Shown piece after piece: positions 34,494 to 43,535 of a stretch of 64,000 nucleotides of DNA. This stretch comes from Propionibacteriaceae bacterium UBA6238 (GTDB lineage: Bacteria; Actinomycetota; Actinomycetes; Propionibacteriales; Propionibacteriaceae), in the NCBI GenBank assembly GCA_002441465.1, contig DJWE01000071.1:11614-75613 (forward strand), written 5' to 3'. Each line of letters begins with the position of its first letter. Position 1 is the first letter of the stretch. Both the position numbers and the translations under genes were made by a program. The notes under the pieces were generated by a model. The model saw nothing but the letters and a program-made list of their open reading frames with translations, had not been told where the DNA came from and ran no database searches.

Positions 34494-34531
34494 CAGGTGG
34501 GCGCCGGGGACGAGTCCCCGGCGCCCACCTG
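34494..34531 (-). terminator. terminator after the sugar permease operon
   Basis: A perfect 17-bp stem (CAGGTGGGCGCCGGGGA and complement) with the 4-base loop CGAG or its complement starts 12 bases after the permease stop at 34543. It isolates the binding-protein gene at 33164-34420. Confidence 0.85.
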
Positions 34532-34542
34532 CAGTGTTTCGC

Positions 34543-35439
34543 TCAGCCCTTGACGCCTCCGGCCAGCAGACCGCGGACGAAGTACCGCTGGAGCGAGAGG
34601 AACACGATCATCGGCACGAACATCGAGATGAACGCCGCGCTGGACAACAGGTGCCACTGGCTGCCGAAGCTGCCGGAGAGATCGGCGACGACCCGGGTGA
34701 TCGGCGCGTACTCGACGGGGGCGAAGGTCAACGCCACGAGCAGATCGTTCCAGACCCAGAGGAACTGGAAGATCGCGAATGAGGCGATGGCCGGCACCAG
34801 CAGGGGCATCAGCACTTGGAAGAACACGCGGACGTGCCCGGCGCCATCGACCCGCGCTGCCTCGATCAGCGAGCGCGGTATCTCCTTCATGAAATTGTGC
34901 AGAAGGTAGATCGCCAATGGCAGGGCGAAGATCGTGTGCGATAGCCACACCGTCCAGAAGGTGTTCGCCAATCCCCAGTTCACGTACTGCGTGAGCAGCG
35001 GGATCAGCGTCACCTGGATCGGCACCACCTGCAGCGCGAACACGAACGCAAACAAGAAGTTGCGCCCCTTGAAGTCGATCCAGGCAAAGGCGTACGCCGC
35101 TAGCAGCGCGAGCATGATCGGGATCAACACCGCCGGGATGGTGATGATGAAGGAGTTGAAGAAGCTGTTTGCCAGGTTGTTGGCCTGCAGCGTCTTGGCG
35201 TAGTTGTCGAGGGTGAAACTGGGATCGACAAACACCGTCCACCACCCCGTCCGCCGAATATCCAGCTGGGGACGGAACGACGTGATGAACAACCCGGCAG
35301 TCGGGATCGTCCAGAAGATCGCAACCAGGACGGCGATGAAGGAAGCCGCCGGCGAACTCAGCCGCGTCTTCGCGTCGACCTGACGCTGCTCCTTGCGGGT
35401 GAGCTTGCGTGGGGTCTCCACGCGGGTGTCGAGACTCAT
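34543..35439 (-). CDS. carbohydrate ABC transporter permease, MalG/AglG type
   Basis: This 298-residue protein has six membrane segments and the EAA motif EIPRSLIEAARVDGAGHVRVFF (cited as residues ~190-211), which contacts the ATPase. It forms the channel with the MalF-type protein encoded upstream, to which it is coupled by an ATGA overlap (35436-35439). The likely substrate is an alpha-glucoside or similar oligosaccharide by family resemblance. No ATPase is nearby; in actinomycetes a shared MsiK-type ATPase commonly serves such systems. Confidence 0.92.
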   Translation of the reverse strand: MSLDTRVETPRKLTRKEQRQVDAKTRLSSPAASFIAVLVAIFWTIPTAGLFITSFRPQLDIRRTGWWTVFVDPSFTLDNYAKTLQANNLANSFFNSFIITIPAVLIPIMLALLAAYAFAWIDFKGRNFLFAFVFALQVVPIQVTLIPLLTQYVNWGLANTFWTVWLSHTIFALPLAIYLLHNFMKEIPRSLIEAARVDGAGHVRVFFQVLMPLLVPAIASFAIFQFLWVWNDLLVALTFAPVEYAPITRVVADLSGSFGSQWHLLSSAAFISMFVPMIVFLSLQRYFVRGLLAGGVKG

Positions 35440-36416
35440 CGTTCGCCCTCCGAGATCCGCATCTGGCGCAGGTTGTAGACAATGATCGGCGTGATCATGA
35501 TGAACAGCAGAGTGGCCAACGCAGCACCGATCTGCGGACCGCCTTGAACGAAGCTCTGGAAGTAGAACTCGTTTGCGACGACCGAGGTATTGAAGTTGCC
35601 GCCGGTCATCGTGTAGACGATGTCGAAGGCCTTCAGCGTGGCCATGGCGATCGTGGTCAGTACCACGATGATCGCGGGACGCACGCTCGGAATGGTCACC
35701 CAGAAGAACAGCTTCGTCCCGGTGACACCGTCGACCTTGGCAGCCTCGATGATCTCGTCCGGAATGGCCTTGATCGCCGCCGACAGCACGGTCATCGCGA
35801 AGCCGGCCTGGATCCAGATCATGACCACGATCAGCATGAAGGTGTTCAGTGGCGGGTTGAGCAACCACTGCTGTGGCTCGCCGCCCAGCCAGACCACGAC
35901 CTGATTGAGCAGACCGATCTGGTTCACGCCTTTCGGCTTGTACTCGTACATGAACTTCCAGATGATGCCCGCGCCGACCATCGAGATCGCCATCGGCAAG
36001 AAGATCAGCGTCTTTGCCAGCTTCTCGGCCCGAGTGCGGTCGACGAGCACCGCGTAGATCAACCCGAGCGCGGTGGCGACCAGCGGTACCAGCACCACCC
36101 AGAGCACGGTGTTACCGAGCACGATCAGGAAGCCCTGGTCAGTGAAGATATAGATGTAGTTTTCCAAGCCGACGAAATCCCGGTTCAACCGGTCGAAGAA
36201 CGACGCCTTGATCGTGAGCATGCCCGGCCAGAGCAGGCCGAACGTAATTAGCAGGACGGCAGGGCCCAAGTAGCCCGTCGCGGGCACCCATTTGGGCAGC
36301 CGCGGCCGGTCGACCACGAGAAGCACGAGCGCCATCACCAAGGCGAACAGCAAGATCGCCAGCAGCATCACCAGGATCTTCTCTGGCTGGGTTTCAGGTT
36401 TCAGGAACCACGACAC
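35436..36416 (-). CDS. carbohydrate ABC transporter permease, MalF/AglF type
   Basis: This 326-residue membrane protein has about eight hydrophobic segments; the two extra N-terminal ones (~14-70) resemble AglF-type permeases. The EAA loop reads PDEIIEAAKVDGVTGTKLFF (~225-244). It pairs with the MalG-type permease and the binding protein at 36502-37890. The GTG at 36416 follows AAGGAAAG. A hairpin in the 85-base spacer before it probably lowers its expression relative to the binding protein. Confidence 0.92.
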   Translation of the reverse strand: MSWFLKPETQPEKILVMLLAILLFALVMALVLLVVDRPRLPKWVPATGYLGPAVLLITFGLLWPGMLTIKASFFDRLNRDFVGLENYIYIFTDQGFLIVLGNTVLWVVLVPLVATALGLIYAVLVDRTRAEKLAKTLIFLPMAISMVGAGIIWKFMYEYKPKGVNQIGLLNQVVVWLGGEPQQWLLNPPLNTFMLIVVMIWIQAGFAMTVLSAAIKAIPDEIIEAAKVDGVTGTKLFFWVTIPSVRPAIIVVLTTIAMATLKAFDIVYTMTGGNFNTSVVANEFYFQSFVQGGPQIGAALATLLFIMITPIIVYNLRQMRISEGER

Positions 36417-36446
36417 GTTGTCTTTCCTTTCACTGAAGGCGCGCAA

Positions 36447-36477
36447 GGCCCGGACCCGTACGCCACGGGTCCGGGCC
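36447..36477 (-). terminator. intercistronic hairpin after the alpha-glucoside binding-protein gene
   Basis: A perfect 13-bp stem, GGCCCGGACCCGT and complement, with a 5-base loop, lies 25 bases after the stop at 36502 and 31 bases before the permease start. No T-run. It mirrors the hairpin in the inositol importer operon. Confidence 0.7.
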
Positions 36478-36501
36478 CAACGCTGGAACCTGGAGTAGTC
36501 C

Positions 36502-37890
36502 CTACTTCTTCGGCCAGGACTTCTCGATGGCGTCAGCCACGTCTTGGCTGCTCGTCCCGAGAGCAATCCAGTTGGTCATCTGCTTCCAGAACGATCCGGC
36601 GCCCACCGCGGACGGCATCATGTCGGAACCGTCGAAGCGGAAGACCGCCTTCTCGTCCATCAGGATCTGGTAGGACAGCTTGTCGATCGGCTTGACCAGG
36701 TTGTTCGGATCCAGCTCCTTGTTGGCCGACAGCCAGCCGCCGTTCGGGGTGGCCTTCGCCTTCTCGTTGCTCCACTCGGGGCTGGCCAGGAAGGCCTGGA
36801 ACGCCTGCACCTCAGGACGGTCGGAGAACGCTGCCGCGAACTCGCCACCACCGAGAACCGGCTTGGTGTCGGCGCTCATCGAGGGCAGGTAGAACGCCCA
36901 CACGTCGCCATCCTCGCCGACGTTCACGCCGTCGCCCCAGTTGGCCTGGTAGAAGGATGCCTGGCGGTGCATGTAGCAGGTGCCGTCCAGAATGGGCAGG
37001 CCGGCCTCGGTGAAGGAGGTCGTGGCGATCGTCTTCACGCCGCCAAGGCCACCGTTGACGAACTTGTCGTTCTTCAGGATCTCGCCGGCCTTGTCAATCG
37101 CGGCGACGACCTTCGGATCGTTGAACGGAATGGCGTGGCTGACCCACTGGTCGTACACATCAGGACCGTTCACGCGCAGCATGATGTCTTCGATCCAGTC
37201 CGTCGCCGGCCAGCCGGTCGCGCTACCGGACTCGATGCCCGCGCACCACGGCTTGGTGGCGCTGCCCGGGTTGTCGGCCGCGATCTTGTCGGAGAGGGCG
37301 ATCATCTCGTCCCACGTGGTCGGAATCGCGTACCCCTTGTCGGCGAACATCTGCGGGGAGTACCAGACGAACGACTTCACGTTCGCACCCACCGGGACGG
37401 CGTAGAACTTGCCGTCCACCGAGCCGTAGGTCTTCCACTCCGGTGCGTAGTAGGTGTCCACGTTCTTGTTCGCCAGGTCACCGGCCGCGAAGACCTTGTC
37501 CGGGTAGTCGCGGACGAGGGTCTGGAGCAGGCCCGGCTGCGGGATGTAGGCGATGTCGGGTGCGTTGCCGGCCGCGAGGCGAACGGGAAGCTGCGCCTCG
37601 AAGTCACGCGAGCCCTCGTACTTGATCGTCGCGCCGGTGCACTTCTCGAACATCTTGTAGGAGTCGGTGTGCGGCTTGGCCTCGGCGTCACTGGCGATCG
37701 AGGTGAAGACGGAAATCGTCTTGCCGCTCAGATCGCCGTAGACCTGGTAGGCGGCGCATTCGTCGCCACTCGAGCTACCCGTGGCTGCAGTCTGCGTCGG
37801 CGTCCCGGAGCTGCACGCGGAGATCGCCAGCAGAGCCGTCGCGGATGCGACTGCCGCCAGCACGCGCCGCGCTGTGCGTGCATGAGACAT
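36502..37890 (-). CDS. carbohydrate ABC transporter substrate-binding lipoprotein, AglE type
   Basis: This 462-residue protein has a signal peptide with lipobox (LLAISAC, Cys ~25), a Ser/Thr/Gly linker, and a type 1 sugar-binding fold (LSGKTISVFTSIASDAEA, DIAYIPQPGLLQTLVRD, WCAGIESGSATGWPATDWIED). The last segment and overall length resemble alpha-glucoside receptors of the AglE group. It is the first gene of the importer operon. The ATG at 37890 is preceded by AAGCGAGG. A possible LacI-type site lies at 38030-38041. Confidence 0.9.
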   Translation of the reverse strand: MSHARTARRVLAAVASATALLAISACSSGTPTQTAATGSSSGDECAAYQVYGDLSGKTISVFTSIASDAEAKPHTDSYKMFEKCTGATIKYEGSRDFEAQLPVRLAAGNAPDIAYIPQPGLLQTLVRDYPDKVFAAGDLANKNVDTYYAPEWKTYGSVDGKFYAVPVGANVKSFVWYSPQMFADKGYAIPTTWDEMIALSDKIAADNPGSATKPWCAGIESGSATGWPATDWIEDIMLRVNGPDVYDQWVSHAIPFNDPKVVAAIDKAGEILKNDKFVNGGLGGVKTIATTSFTEAGLPILDGTCYMHRQASFYQANWGDGVNVGEDGDVWAFYLPSMSADTKPVLGGGEFAAAFSDRPEVQAFQAFLASPEWSNEKAKATPNGGWLSANKELDPNNLVKPIDKLSYQILMDEKAVFRFDGSDMMPSAVGAGSFWKQMTNWIALGTSSQDVADAIEKSWPKK

Positions 37891-38029
37891 TGAGTCCTCG
37901 CTTCTCAGATGTGTGTCCCCACGCCTTGGGGACTCTGCCTGCACTCTAGGCACGCCGCACCCCCGATGGGCAGCACCTTTCCCGGATTGTTATGGAACTC
38001 CAACCATGCGGTCAATCAGATGTGGTAAA

Positions 38030-38041
38030 TGAATCGATCCA
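38030..38041. promoter_or_regulatory. possible LacI-type operator upstream of the sugar importer
   Basis: TGAATCGATCCA is an imperfect palindrome around ATCGAT with one mismatched pair, in an AT-richer stretch about 140 bases before the binding-protein start. Such ATCGAT-centred sites are common for LacI-type sugar regulators. No lacI gene is adjacent, so this is tentative. Confidence 0.35.
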
Positions 38042-38149
38042 ATTGGCTTTCGTCGTCTCAGACGCTCAGGTAAAACGACAAACCGGAAGCAACCCAACGC
38101 GGGGCCACTCTCCCGTGCCCTCGCAGCAACCCCGGAATCCGGTCTGGCT

Positions 38150-38443
38150 TCAGCGTCTGTTCAGCAAGGAGCGCACAATCAGCACGAAAGCGACGGCCCC
38201 ACCCGCTGCGGCAGCAAGCAGTGCGGCGCGGTCGAGCCGAAGGCTGCCGCGCTCGTCCACGACCTGGGCCCTGGCCTGATCGAACGTCCCTTTGGCGAAT
38301 GTGCGCGCGTCTGCAACGGTATTGGCGACGATGGCCTTGGGGTGCACCTGGTTGACCAACTGGGTCACGCTCGCGGCGAGCCGCTGTCGCGCCGCGGCGA
38401 TCTCGGCCTCGATCTCTTCACGGGTGCGCACTGCCTCTGTCAT
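38150..38443 (-). CDS. DUF3618 small membrane protein
   Basis: This 97-residue protein has an N-terminal amphipathic helix region typical of DUF3618 (REEIEAEIAAARQRLAASVT, ~7-26, then VHPKAIVANTVADAR) and one C-terminal membrane helix (LLAAAAGGAVAFVLIVRSLL) followed by a basic end. The function of the family is unknown; members are widespread in actinobacteria. GGTGGAGG precedes the ATG at 38443; an upstream ATG at 38521 is less well supported. Confidence 0.85.
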   Translation of the reverse strand: MTEAVRTREEIEAEIAAARQRLAASVTQLVNQVHPKAIVANTVADARTFAKGTFDQARAQVVDERGSLRLDRAALLAAAAGGAVAFVLIVRSLLNRR

Positions 38444-38552
38444 GGCTCCTCCACCTTCACCGGACCGCCGCATTGCGGACAGCCTATGCCAGCGTGGAGC
38501 CGGTCGACGGCGAACGGCCAAGCCGGCCGCAGCGATGCCTTATCGTGGCGCC

Positions 38553-39029
38553 ATGACCCAACTGCAGCCGGGCGACAGTGCCCCAGCCTTCACCCTGCCG
38601 GATGCCGACCAACAGCCCGTGCGCCTCGCTGACTACGCCGGGAGCCGAGTCATCGTCTACTTCTTCCCCGCCGCGATGACACCCGGCTGCTCACTGGAGG
38701 CCGTCGACTTCGACGCGGCGATGGGTGACCTGTCCGCGGCCGGCTATCAGGTCGTGGGAATCTCGCCGGACAGCACCGACAAGCTCGCCAAGTTCCGCGA
38801 GCGCGATCATCTCCGCTTTCCGCTGCTGGCCGATCCAGAGCGCGAGGTGCTCAACGCCTACGGGGCGTTCGGGTCGAAGATGCTCTACGGAAAGCGGGTG
38901 GAAGGCGTGATCCGCTCAACCTTCATCGTGGACGTGGACGCCGATGGTGCGGGCACGATCTCCACCGCGCAATACAACGTGCGTGCCACGGGGCACGTCG
39001 CGAAACTACGTCGCGAACTGGGGGTGTGA
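38553..39029 (+). CDS. peroxiredoxin, BCP/PrxQ type
   Basis: This 158-residue thioredoxin-fold peroxidase has the peroxidatic Cys ~46 in AAMTPGCSLEAVDF. It reduces hydroperoxides. The Cys is the only one in the protein; many PrxQ members carry a resolving Cys five residues later, here replaced (Ala), so it must work as a 1-Cys enzyme with an external thiol such as mycothiol or thioredoxin. The ATG at 38553 directly precedes the domain. Confidence 0.93.
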   Translation: MTQLQPGDSAPAFTLPDADQQPVRLADYAGSRVIVYFFPAAMTPGCSLEAVDFDAAMGDLSAAGYQVVGISPDSTDKLAKFRERDHLRFPLLADPEREVLNAYGAFGSKMLYGKRVEGVIRSTFIVDVDADGAGTISTAQYNVRATGHVAKLRRELGV

Positions 39030-39056
39030 ACCCGAGCGCGTACCCGCACGCGAGGA

Positions 39057-40139
39057 TCAGCCGGGGGCCGGGGTGTCTGCGATGCCGGACTGCCAGGACG
39101 GCGAGCCGCTCGGGGACGAGCGGACCAACGTGTCCAGCATGGCGGTCGCTCCAGAGACGATCAGATGCTCGCCGGCCGCGACAACCCGGCTGTCGGGTGG
39201 GTTGGGCTCGAAATCGCCGGGCGCGTGCAGCACGGCAAGGGTGAGGATTCCTCGTCCGCGCAACTCGCCGACCGTCCGCTCGGCCAGCGATCCACCGGGA
39301 TCGGCCACCACCTCTTCCATGCTGAACGCCAGCTGGTCCCTGGTCAGGGCCGCGTCGATGAACTCCACCACGCCCGGTTTGAGCGCCAGGTTCACGATCC
39401 TCCGTCCGGCCATCGTGTAGGGCGACACGGCCCGGTTCGCGCCCGCCTGGATCAGCTTCGAGATCACATTCTCGGCGCCGGCACGCCCGACGATGAACAG
39501 GCCGGGGTTCATCGACCGCGCGGTAAGGGTCACGTAGACGTTCTCGGCGTCGGAGTCGATCGCGCTGACCAGGCCTTTGGCCCGCTCCACTCCCGCTCGA
39601 CGGAGCACCTCGTCGGTAGCACCGTCACCATGGACGACCAGGTACCCGGCGTCCTCAGCGCGCTGCAAGGAGTCCTCCCGGATGTCGATCACCACCACCT
39701 TCTGGCCGTCCTCCAGCAGCTCGCGCGCCACCATCGATCCCACCCGTCCGAACCCGCAGACCACGAAGTGTCCACGGAGCTGGTCGATCATCCGGCTCAT
39801 CCGCTTGGCCTTCCTTCTTCCGCTGGCGACATCGGTGATCACGTTCTCCGCCACGACCCCGACCGTGCCGAAGATGACCCCGATGGCCGACAGTGCCATC
39901 ACCATGGTCCAGATCCGGCCCGGCCAGTCCAGCTCGTGCACCTCGCGGAAACCCACCGTGGTCATCGTGGTCACGGCCATATAGAGGCCGTCCATGAAGC
40001 TCCAGCCCTCGATCACCATGTAGCCCAGGGCCCCGATCACGGCGAGCGCGAGCACGGCCAATACCCACCCGAGTACCGGCCGACTCGTCCGTTCGCGGGT
40101 CGCCGGTTGGGCGTCGTCCCTGCGTCCGAGCGGGCCCAC
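39057..40139 (-). CDS. K+ channel with RCK (TrkA-N/TrkA-C) domains
   Basis: This 360-residue protein has a two-helix pore (~22-100) with selectivity filter TTMTTVGFREV (~58-68), followed by an RCK domain with Rossmann motif HFVVCGFGRVGSMVARELL (~123-141) and a TrkA-C-like domain to about residue 335. It forms a tetrameric potassium channel gated by a cytosolic nucleotide or ion. Filter TVGF instead of TVGY is a known variant. Convergent with the peroxiredoxin gene, 27 bases apart. Confidence 0.93.
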   Translation of the reverse strand: MGPLGRRDDAQPATRERTSRPVLGWVLAVLALAVIGALGYMVIEGWSFMDGLYMAVTTMTTVGFREVHELDWPGRIWTMVMALSAIGVIFGTVGVVAENVITDVASGRRKAKRMSRMIDQLRGHFVVCGFGRVGSMVARELLEDGQKVVVIDIREDSLQRAEDAGYLVVHGDGATDEVLRRAGVERAKGLVSAIDSDAENVYVTLTARSMNPGLFIVGRAGAENVISKLIQAGANRAVSPYTMAGRRIVNLALKPGVVEFIDAALTRDQLAFSMEEVVADPGGSLAERTVGELRGRGILTLAVLHAPGDFEPNPPDSRVVAAGEHLIVSGATAMLDTLVRSSPSGSPSWQSGIADTPAPG

Positions 40140-40201
40140 GGCCGCATCCTAGACGGTATGCCGCTCGCGCAGGCCGGTCGCGAAGAGGTCGCCGTCCGGA
40201 G

Positions 40202-40921
40202 TCAGGGAGTCAACCCGGCGGCCAGGACGTCGACAAGGCCTGCGGCACGCCCGGTGATGGCGAGACTCGGGTCGGCGAGGTCCAGACGTCCCCAGGAAAG
40301 CAGGGCCAGCTGGCGAATCGGCCCCGTCACGACCACCTCCGGCGCATCCGGCGAGCCGGCCAGGACGTAGTCGCCCGGAGCATCTGTCGCGACCAGGCGG
40401 ACGCGCGTAGCCGGCGGCGAAACCCGGCCGAGACGGAGCTGCCGGGGGTGCATCACCGTCACGACCTCGTCCAGGCAGTCCAGCCACGCCTCCGTACCCG
40501 GATCGAAGTCCAGCCCACCCGAGGTGCGCAGGTCCCACAGATGCACCAGCGTCTCCAGCGCCTGACGCCGGTGCCAGAACCGCACCGTGCCCCGCCACGC
40601 CGCCGCCGGGGCCGGGTCGTCGAGCAGGGTCTGGGTGATCGCATCGGGGTCGAGCACGCCGAACACCTCGCGCAGCCCTGCGGCCTCCCTGGCGTAGCCG
40701 GATCGGAGTTCGAACCCCTCGATCGGGAGCCGCTCCGCCGGTTGCTGGACGGCGACTCCCGCGGCCCAGCGATGGATCCAGGCCAGATGGTGCACCAGGT
40801 CGCGCACCCGCCAGTCACCACAGTGGGCGACCGGGGCGTCCGGATCGACCAGGTCGATGCTTTGCTCGAACTCCTCCTGGTGGCGGCGTAGCGCACCAAG
40901 CTCGTCGATCACCGGCTGCAT
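40202..40921 (-). CDS. DinB/MDMPI-fold mycothiol-dependent maleylpyruvate isomerase-family protein
   Basis: This 239-residue protein has the DinB-like four-helix bundle with metal ligands in VRDLVHHLAWIHRW (~40-53) and RRQALETLVHLWDL (~117-130), and a C-terminal sterol-carrier-like domain. Such proteins act as mycothiol-dependent transferases or isomerases; most have unknown substrates. It stands alone, with 62 bases to the channel gene. Confidence 0.85.
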   Translation of the reverse strand: MQPVIDELGALRRHQEEFEQSIDLVDPDAPVAHCGDWRVRDLVHHLAWIHRWAAGVAVQQPAERLPIEGFELRSGYAREAAGLREVFGVLDPDAITQTLLDDPAPAAAWRGTVRFWHRRQALETLVHLWDLRTSGGLDFDPGTEAWLDCLDEVVTVMHPRQLRLGRVSPPATRVRLVATDAPGDYVLAGSPDAPEVVVTGPIRQLALLSWGRLDLADPSLAITGRAAGLVDVLAAGLTP

Positions 40922-41017
40922 GCGCTCATGGTAGGGACCCGGATCGATTCCGGTGAGCCCCGCCCCGCCCGTGTCCTGGCCGATGAGCCAGCGGGTGGCC
41001 CGATCCGGATCTCCACG

Positions 41018-42955
41018 CTACAGAGCGCCCGAATCCCGAGCCAAGCGCACCAGCTCGGTACGGTTCTTCGCCCCGAACTTCTTGCGCAGACTCACCACCT
41101 GCTTGCGCACCGTGTGCGGCGACACGTGCAAGCCGGCGGCGATCTCGGGCACCGCGTCGTCGCTCGCCAGCAGTGGCAGCAGCACCTTCTCCCGACGGGT
41201 AAGTCGGATCGGTGCCGCCACATATCCGCCGATCGCGTTGAGCCGCTCGAATCGGGCCAGCAGATCCTCCACGTCGGACGCGAGATCGGCGCCTCCGCGG
41301 TACAACCCGAGCAGGAGCTCGCGTGCGCTCGCCGGCAACAAGGCCAGCGGGAGCAGCGCGCCGCAGGTGAGGCACTCCCCCACGATCTCGATCGCGAGCT
41401 GTTCCTGCGCGCCGTCGGCCACGGTCGGATCGAGCGCCGTCGCTGCTGCCCTGACCACGCGCAGGATCAGCCGGTCGCGCTGCACGGTGGCCGGATCGAA
41501 GAGTCCACGATCGGCGGCCCGGCGGGCCGCGTCGCACTCCCCCGCCCAGAGCAGCGACTGCGCCTCAGCCGCCCATCGCCACTCACCCGGAACACTCGGC
41601 ACGGCGGCCTTGGCCACCGCGGACGCGCCCAGGCGATCGAGCAGCGCGAGCCGGGCTCGACGAAGCATCGCCGATCCCAGCCGCTCGTGCTGCTCGACCG
41701 AAACCATCGCGTGCGAGCCCATCGCCGCATCGAAGCTGGTCAAGGCGCTGGCCGGGTCGCCCCACAGCGCCGCCCTGATCGCCTGGACGTACAGCACGAC
41801 CGTCCACTGGGTTGCACCCGGCGCGAGCGTCCCCAAGCCTCTCAACGCCTCATCGCAGGCGACCCGATCGAGCTCGCGGAGCGCCTGCAGCGCGGAGGCC
41901 AGGAAGGCCGAGGTCGAGTCGCGGACGGCCAGCCCGGGCGGGATCGCTTCGCTTGGGCAAGGCGTGGGCACAGCCGGGCGCCAGTCCAGGCCGCTTTCGC
42001 AACCGGCGAGCTCTCGGGCGAGATCACCGGTGCCCCGCGCCGTCGCCTTGGCTGTCGCGGGATCGAGCACGGCGGCGTAGTCGGCTTCGAACGCAGCCTG
42101 GCACAAGTCGCCGCGCGCGAGCGCGATCTGGGCCGACGTCGCCCGGAACAAGGCCTCGGCCTGCGCGCTGGGCCCGTTCCCCCGTCCCCGCTCCCGGTCG
42201 ATCAAGCCGGCCGCCTCCTCCTGAGCAGCCCAGGTGAGGTCGAGTGAGACCGACGGCTGCACCCCCGGGGCGATCCGTCGCGCAAGCATCCACAACGCCG
42301 CCCCGACCACGGTCGCATCGATACTGGGAGCCTGGCGCCAGTTCGAATGCAGCGAGAGCCCGTCGGCCACGAGTTCGGACGCGATCTGACGTCCCCGCGC
42401 GCTCGGGCCGAACTGGTGCGCCCTCGACATCGCTCGCGCCACCGTGAGGATCGGCGCCGCCACACGCGCCTGCGGCGGAACCATCGCGATCGCCGACACC
42501 ACCAGCGGATGCCGCCAGGATCCGTCCGGCAGCAGGTGGCTGAGCCACATCGCGCCCAGGCTCGGCCACGCCTCGAGCAGGACGGCCCAGCCCACGGCAT
42601 CGGCCACGAGGCCGGGGTCGGGGGTGTCCGTCCAGTGCTCGAACAGCTTCGCGGCGGTCTCGGCCAGCCTCGGTGGCTGGGACCGCGTCGGGTCGTGCCT
42701 CAGGCTCTCGGTCCGCTCGTCCCACTCCGCCACACCCGCCTCGACCACCGAGCGCCGGAACCCGTCCCAGTCCGAACCGACCGCCCGCGAGCCGAGTGCC
42801 GCGCGAAGGAAGCGGAACCGCCGCTCGTCGAGCGCATCCCACACCACGACCAGCGCCTCGAGCCGCTCGCGCTCACGGAAGCACCGCTCAGGTGAGGCCG
42901 CAACGATCGGCCCCGCGAGCGCGCCGAGCACCTCGACACCGTCCAGCCCGTTCAT
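41018..42955 (-). CDS. large LuxR-family transcriptional regulator
   Basis: This 645-residue protein has a long alpha-helical, TPR-like central region with Ala-rich repeats and a C-terminal LuxR helix-turn-helix (LTRREKVLLPLLASDDAVPE, then HVSPHTVRKQVVSLRKKFGA, ~580-640). No Walker motif is seen, so it lacks the ATPase of LAL/MalT regulators. GGAGGTG lies 9 bases before the ATG. It is a paralogue of the protein encoded at 43536-45782, divergent from it across a 580-base spacer, next to the exopolysaccharide genes it may control. Confidence 0.88.
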   Translation of the reverse strand: MNGLDGVEVLGALAGPIVAASPERCFRERERLEALVVVWDALDERRFRFLRAALGSRAVGSDWDGFRRSVVEAGVAEWDERTESLRHDPTRSQPPRLAETAAKLFEHWTDTPDPGLVADAVGWAVLLEAWPSLGAMWLSHLLPDGSWRHPLVVSAIAMVPPQARVAAPILTVARAMSRAHQFGPSARGRQIASELVADGLSLHSNWRQAPSIDATVVGAALWMLARRIAPGVQPSVSLDLTWAAQEEAAGLIDRERGRGNGPSAQAEALFRATSAQIALARGDLCQAAFEADYAAVLDPATAKATARGTGDLARELAGCESGLDWRPAVPTPCPSEAIPPGLAVRDSTSAFLASALQALRELDRVACDEALRGLGTLAPGATQWTVVLYVQAIRAALWGDPASALTSFDAAMGSHAMVSVEQHERLGSAMLRRARLALLDRLGASAVAKAAVPSVPGEWRWAAEAQSLLWAGECDAARRAADRGLFDPATVQRDRLILRVVRAAATALDPTVADGAQEQLAIEIVGECLTCGALLPLALLPASARELLLGLYRGGADLASDVEDLLARFERLNAIGGYVAAPIRLTRREKVLLPLLASDDAVPEIAAGLHVSPHTVRKQVVSLRKKFGAKNRTELVRLARDSGAL

Positions 42956-43535
42956 CCAGTCCGCACCTCCGCTGTGGGCGCGACCAGAACATGCCGCGGA
43001 CGTCCTCGGGTGTTCATGCTCCGCTGACTGTTCCGGTCGCCGTCACCACGAGTGAAGATAGCCTGAGCGAGAACTGCGGGCGCCGTACTTGTGGACCAAT
43101 TCAGCGACCAAACTTCGAGGCAGCGATGGTACCCGCATCACCATGACATCCTGCGATTACTCGACAAACGCATACCTCACCTGCACCAAGGGATGGTTGC
43201 TGCACCAGCCAAAAGCAGTCACCGCCAACTGACTCTCGACTAGGGGTTGTGTCACCACAAGGGGTGACACAACACGCTGGATCCATGTAACCCAAAAGAG
43301 GGACTATTCGCTCCGGATTCTAGGAAAAGCGCCCAACATGTGGCGTATCCACTAATCAAGAAGGGCCAATACCTGTACCATTCTGTGGACGGTTGGCGGC
43401 ATCTTGTTCCCGGACGCACCGCGGCGGATGACGCTGGGCCCTCCGGCCGGTCACGACGCGACTCCCGGCCTCCCGCGAGGAGTGATGAACCATGGACACC
43501 GGTACGCACACCCCTTGGTGCGGCCTCGATGATCG
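42956..43535. promoter_or_regulatory. 580-bp low-GC spacer between the two LuxR genes, with inverted repeat
   Basis: This spacer is visibly less GC-rich than its surroundings (especially 43060-43400) and holds no convincing gene. An inverted repeat GTTGTGTCACC...GGTGACACAAC (43246-43256 and 43263-43273, 6-base loop) is its clearest element and could be an operator or an RNA hairpin. GAGGAG at 43477-43482 is followed by ATG codons at 43485 and 43492 that open only short frames. The region probably carries both divergent promoters. Confidence 0.6.

Noticed and set aside
33122..34531. Hairpins flanking the 33164 binding-protein gene as ends of a mobile element
   Set aside because: The two stems differ in sequence, there is no transposase or target duplication, and each has a natural role as a terminator.
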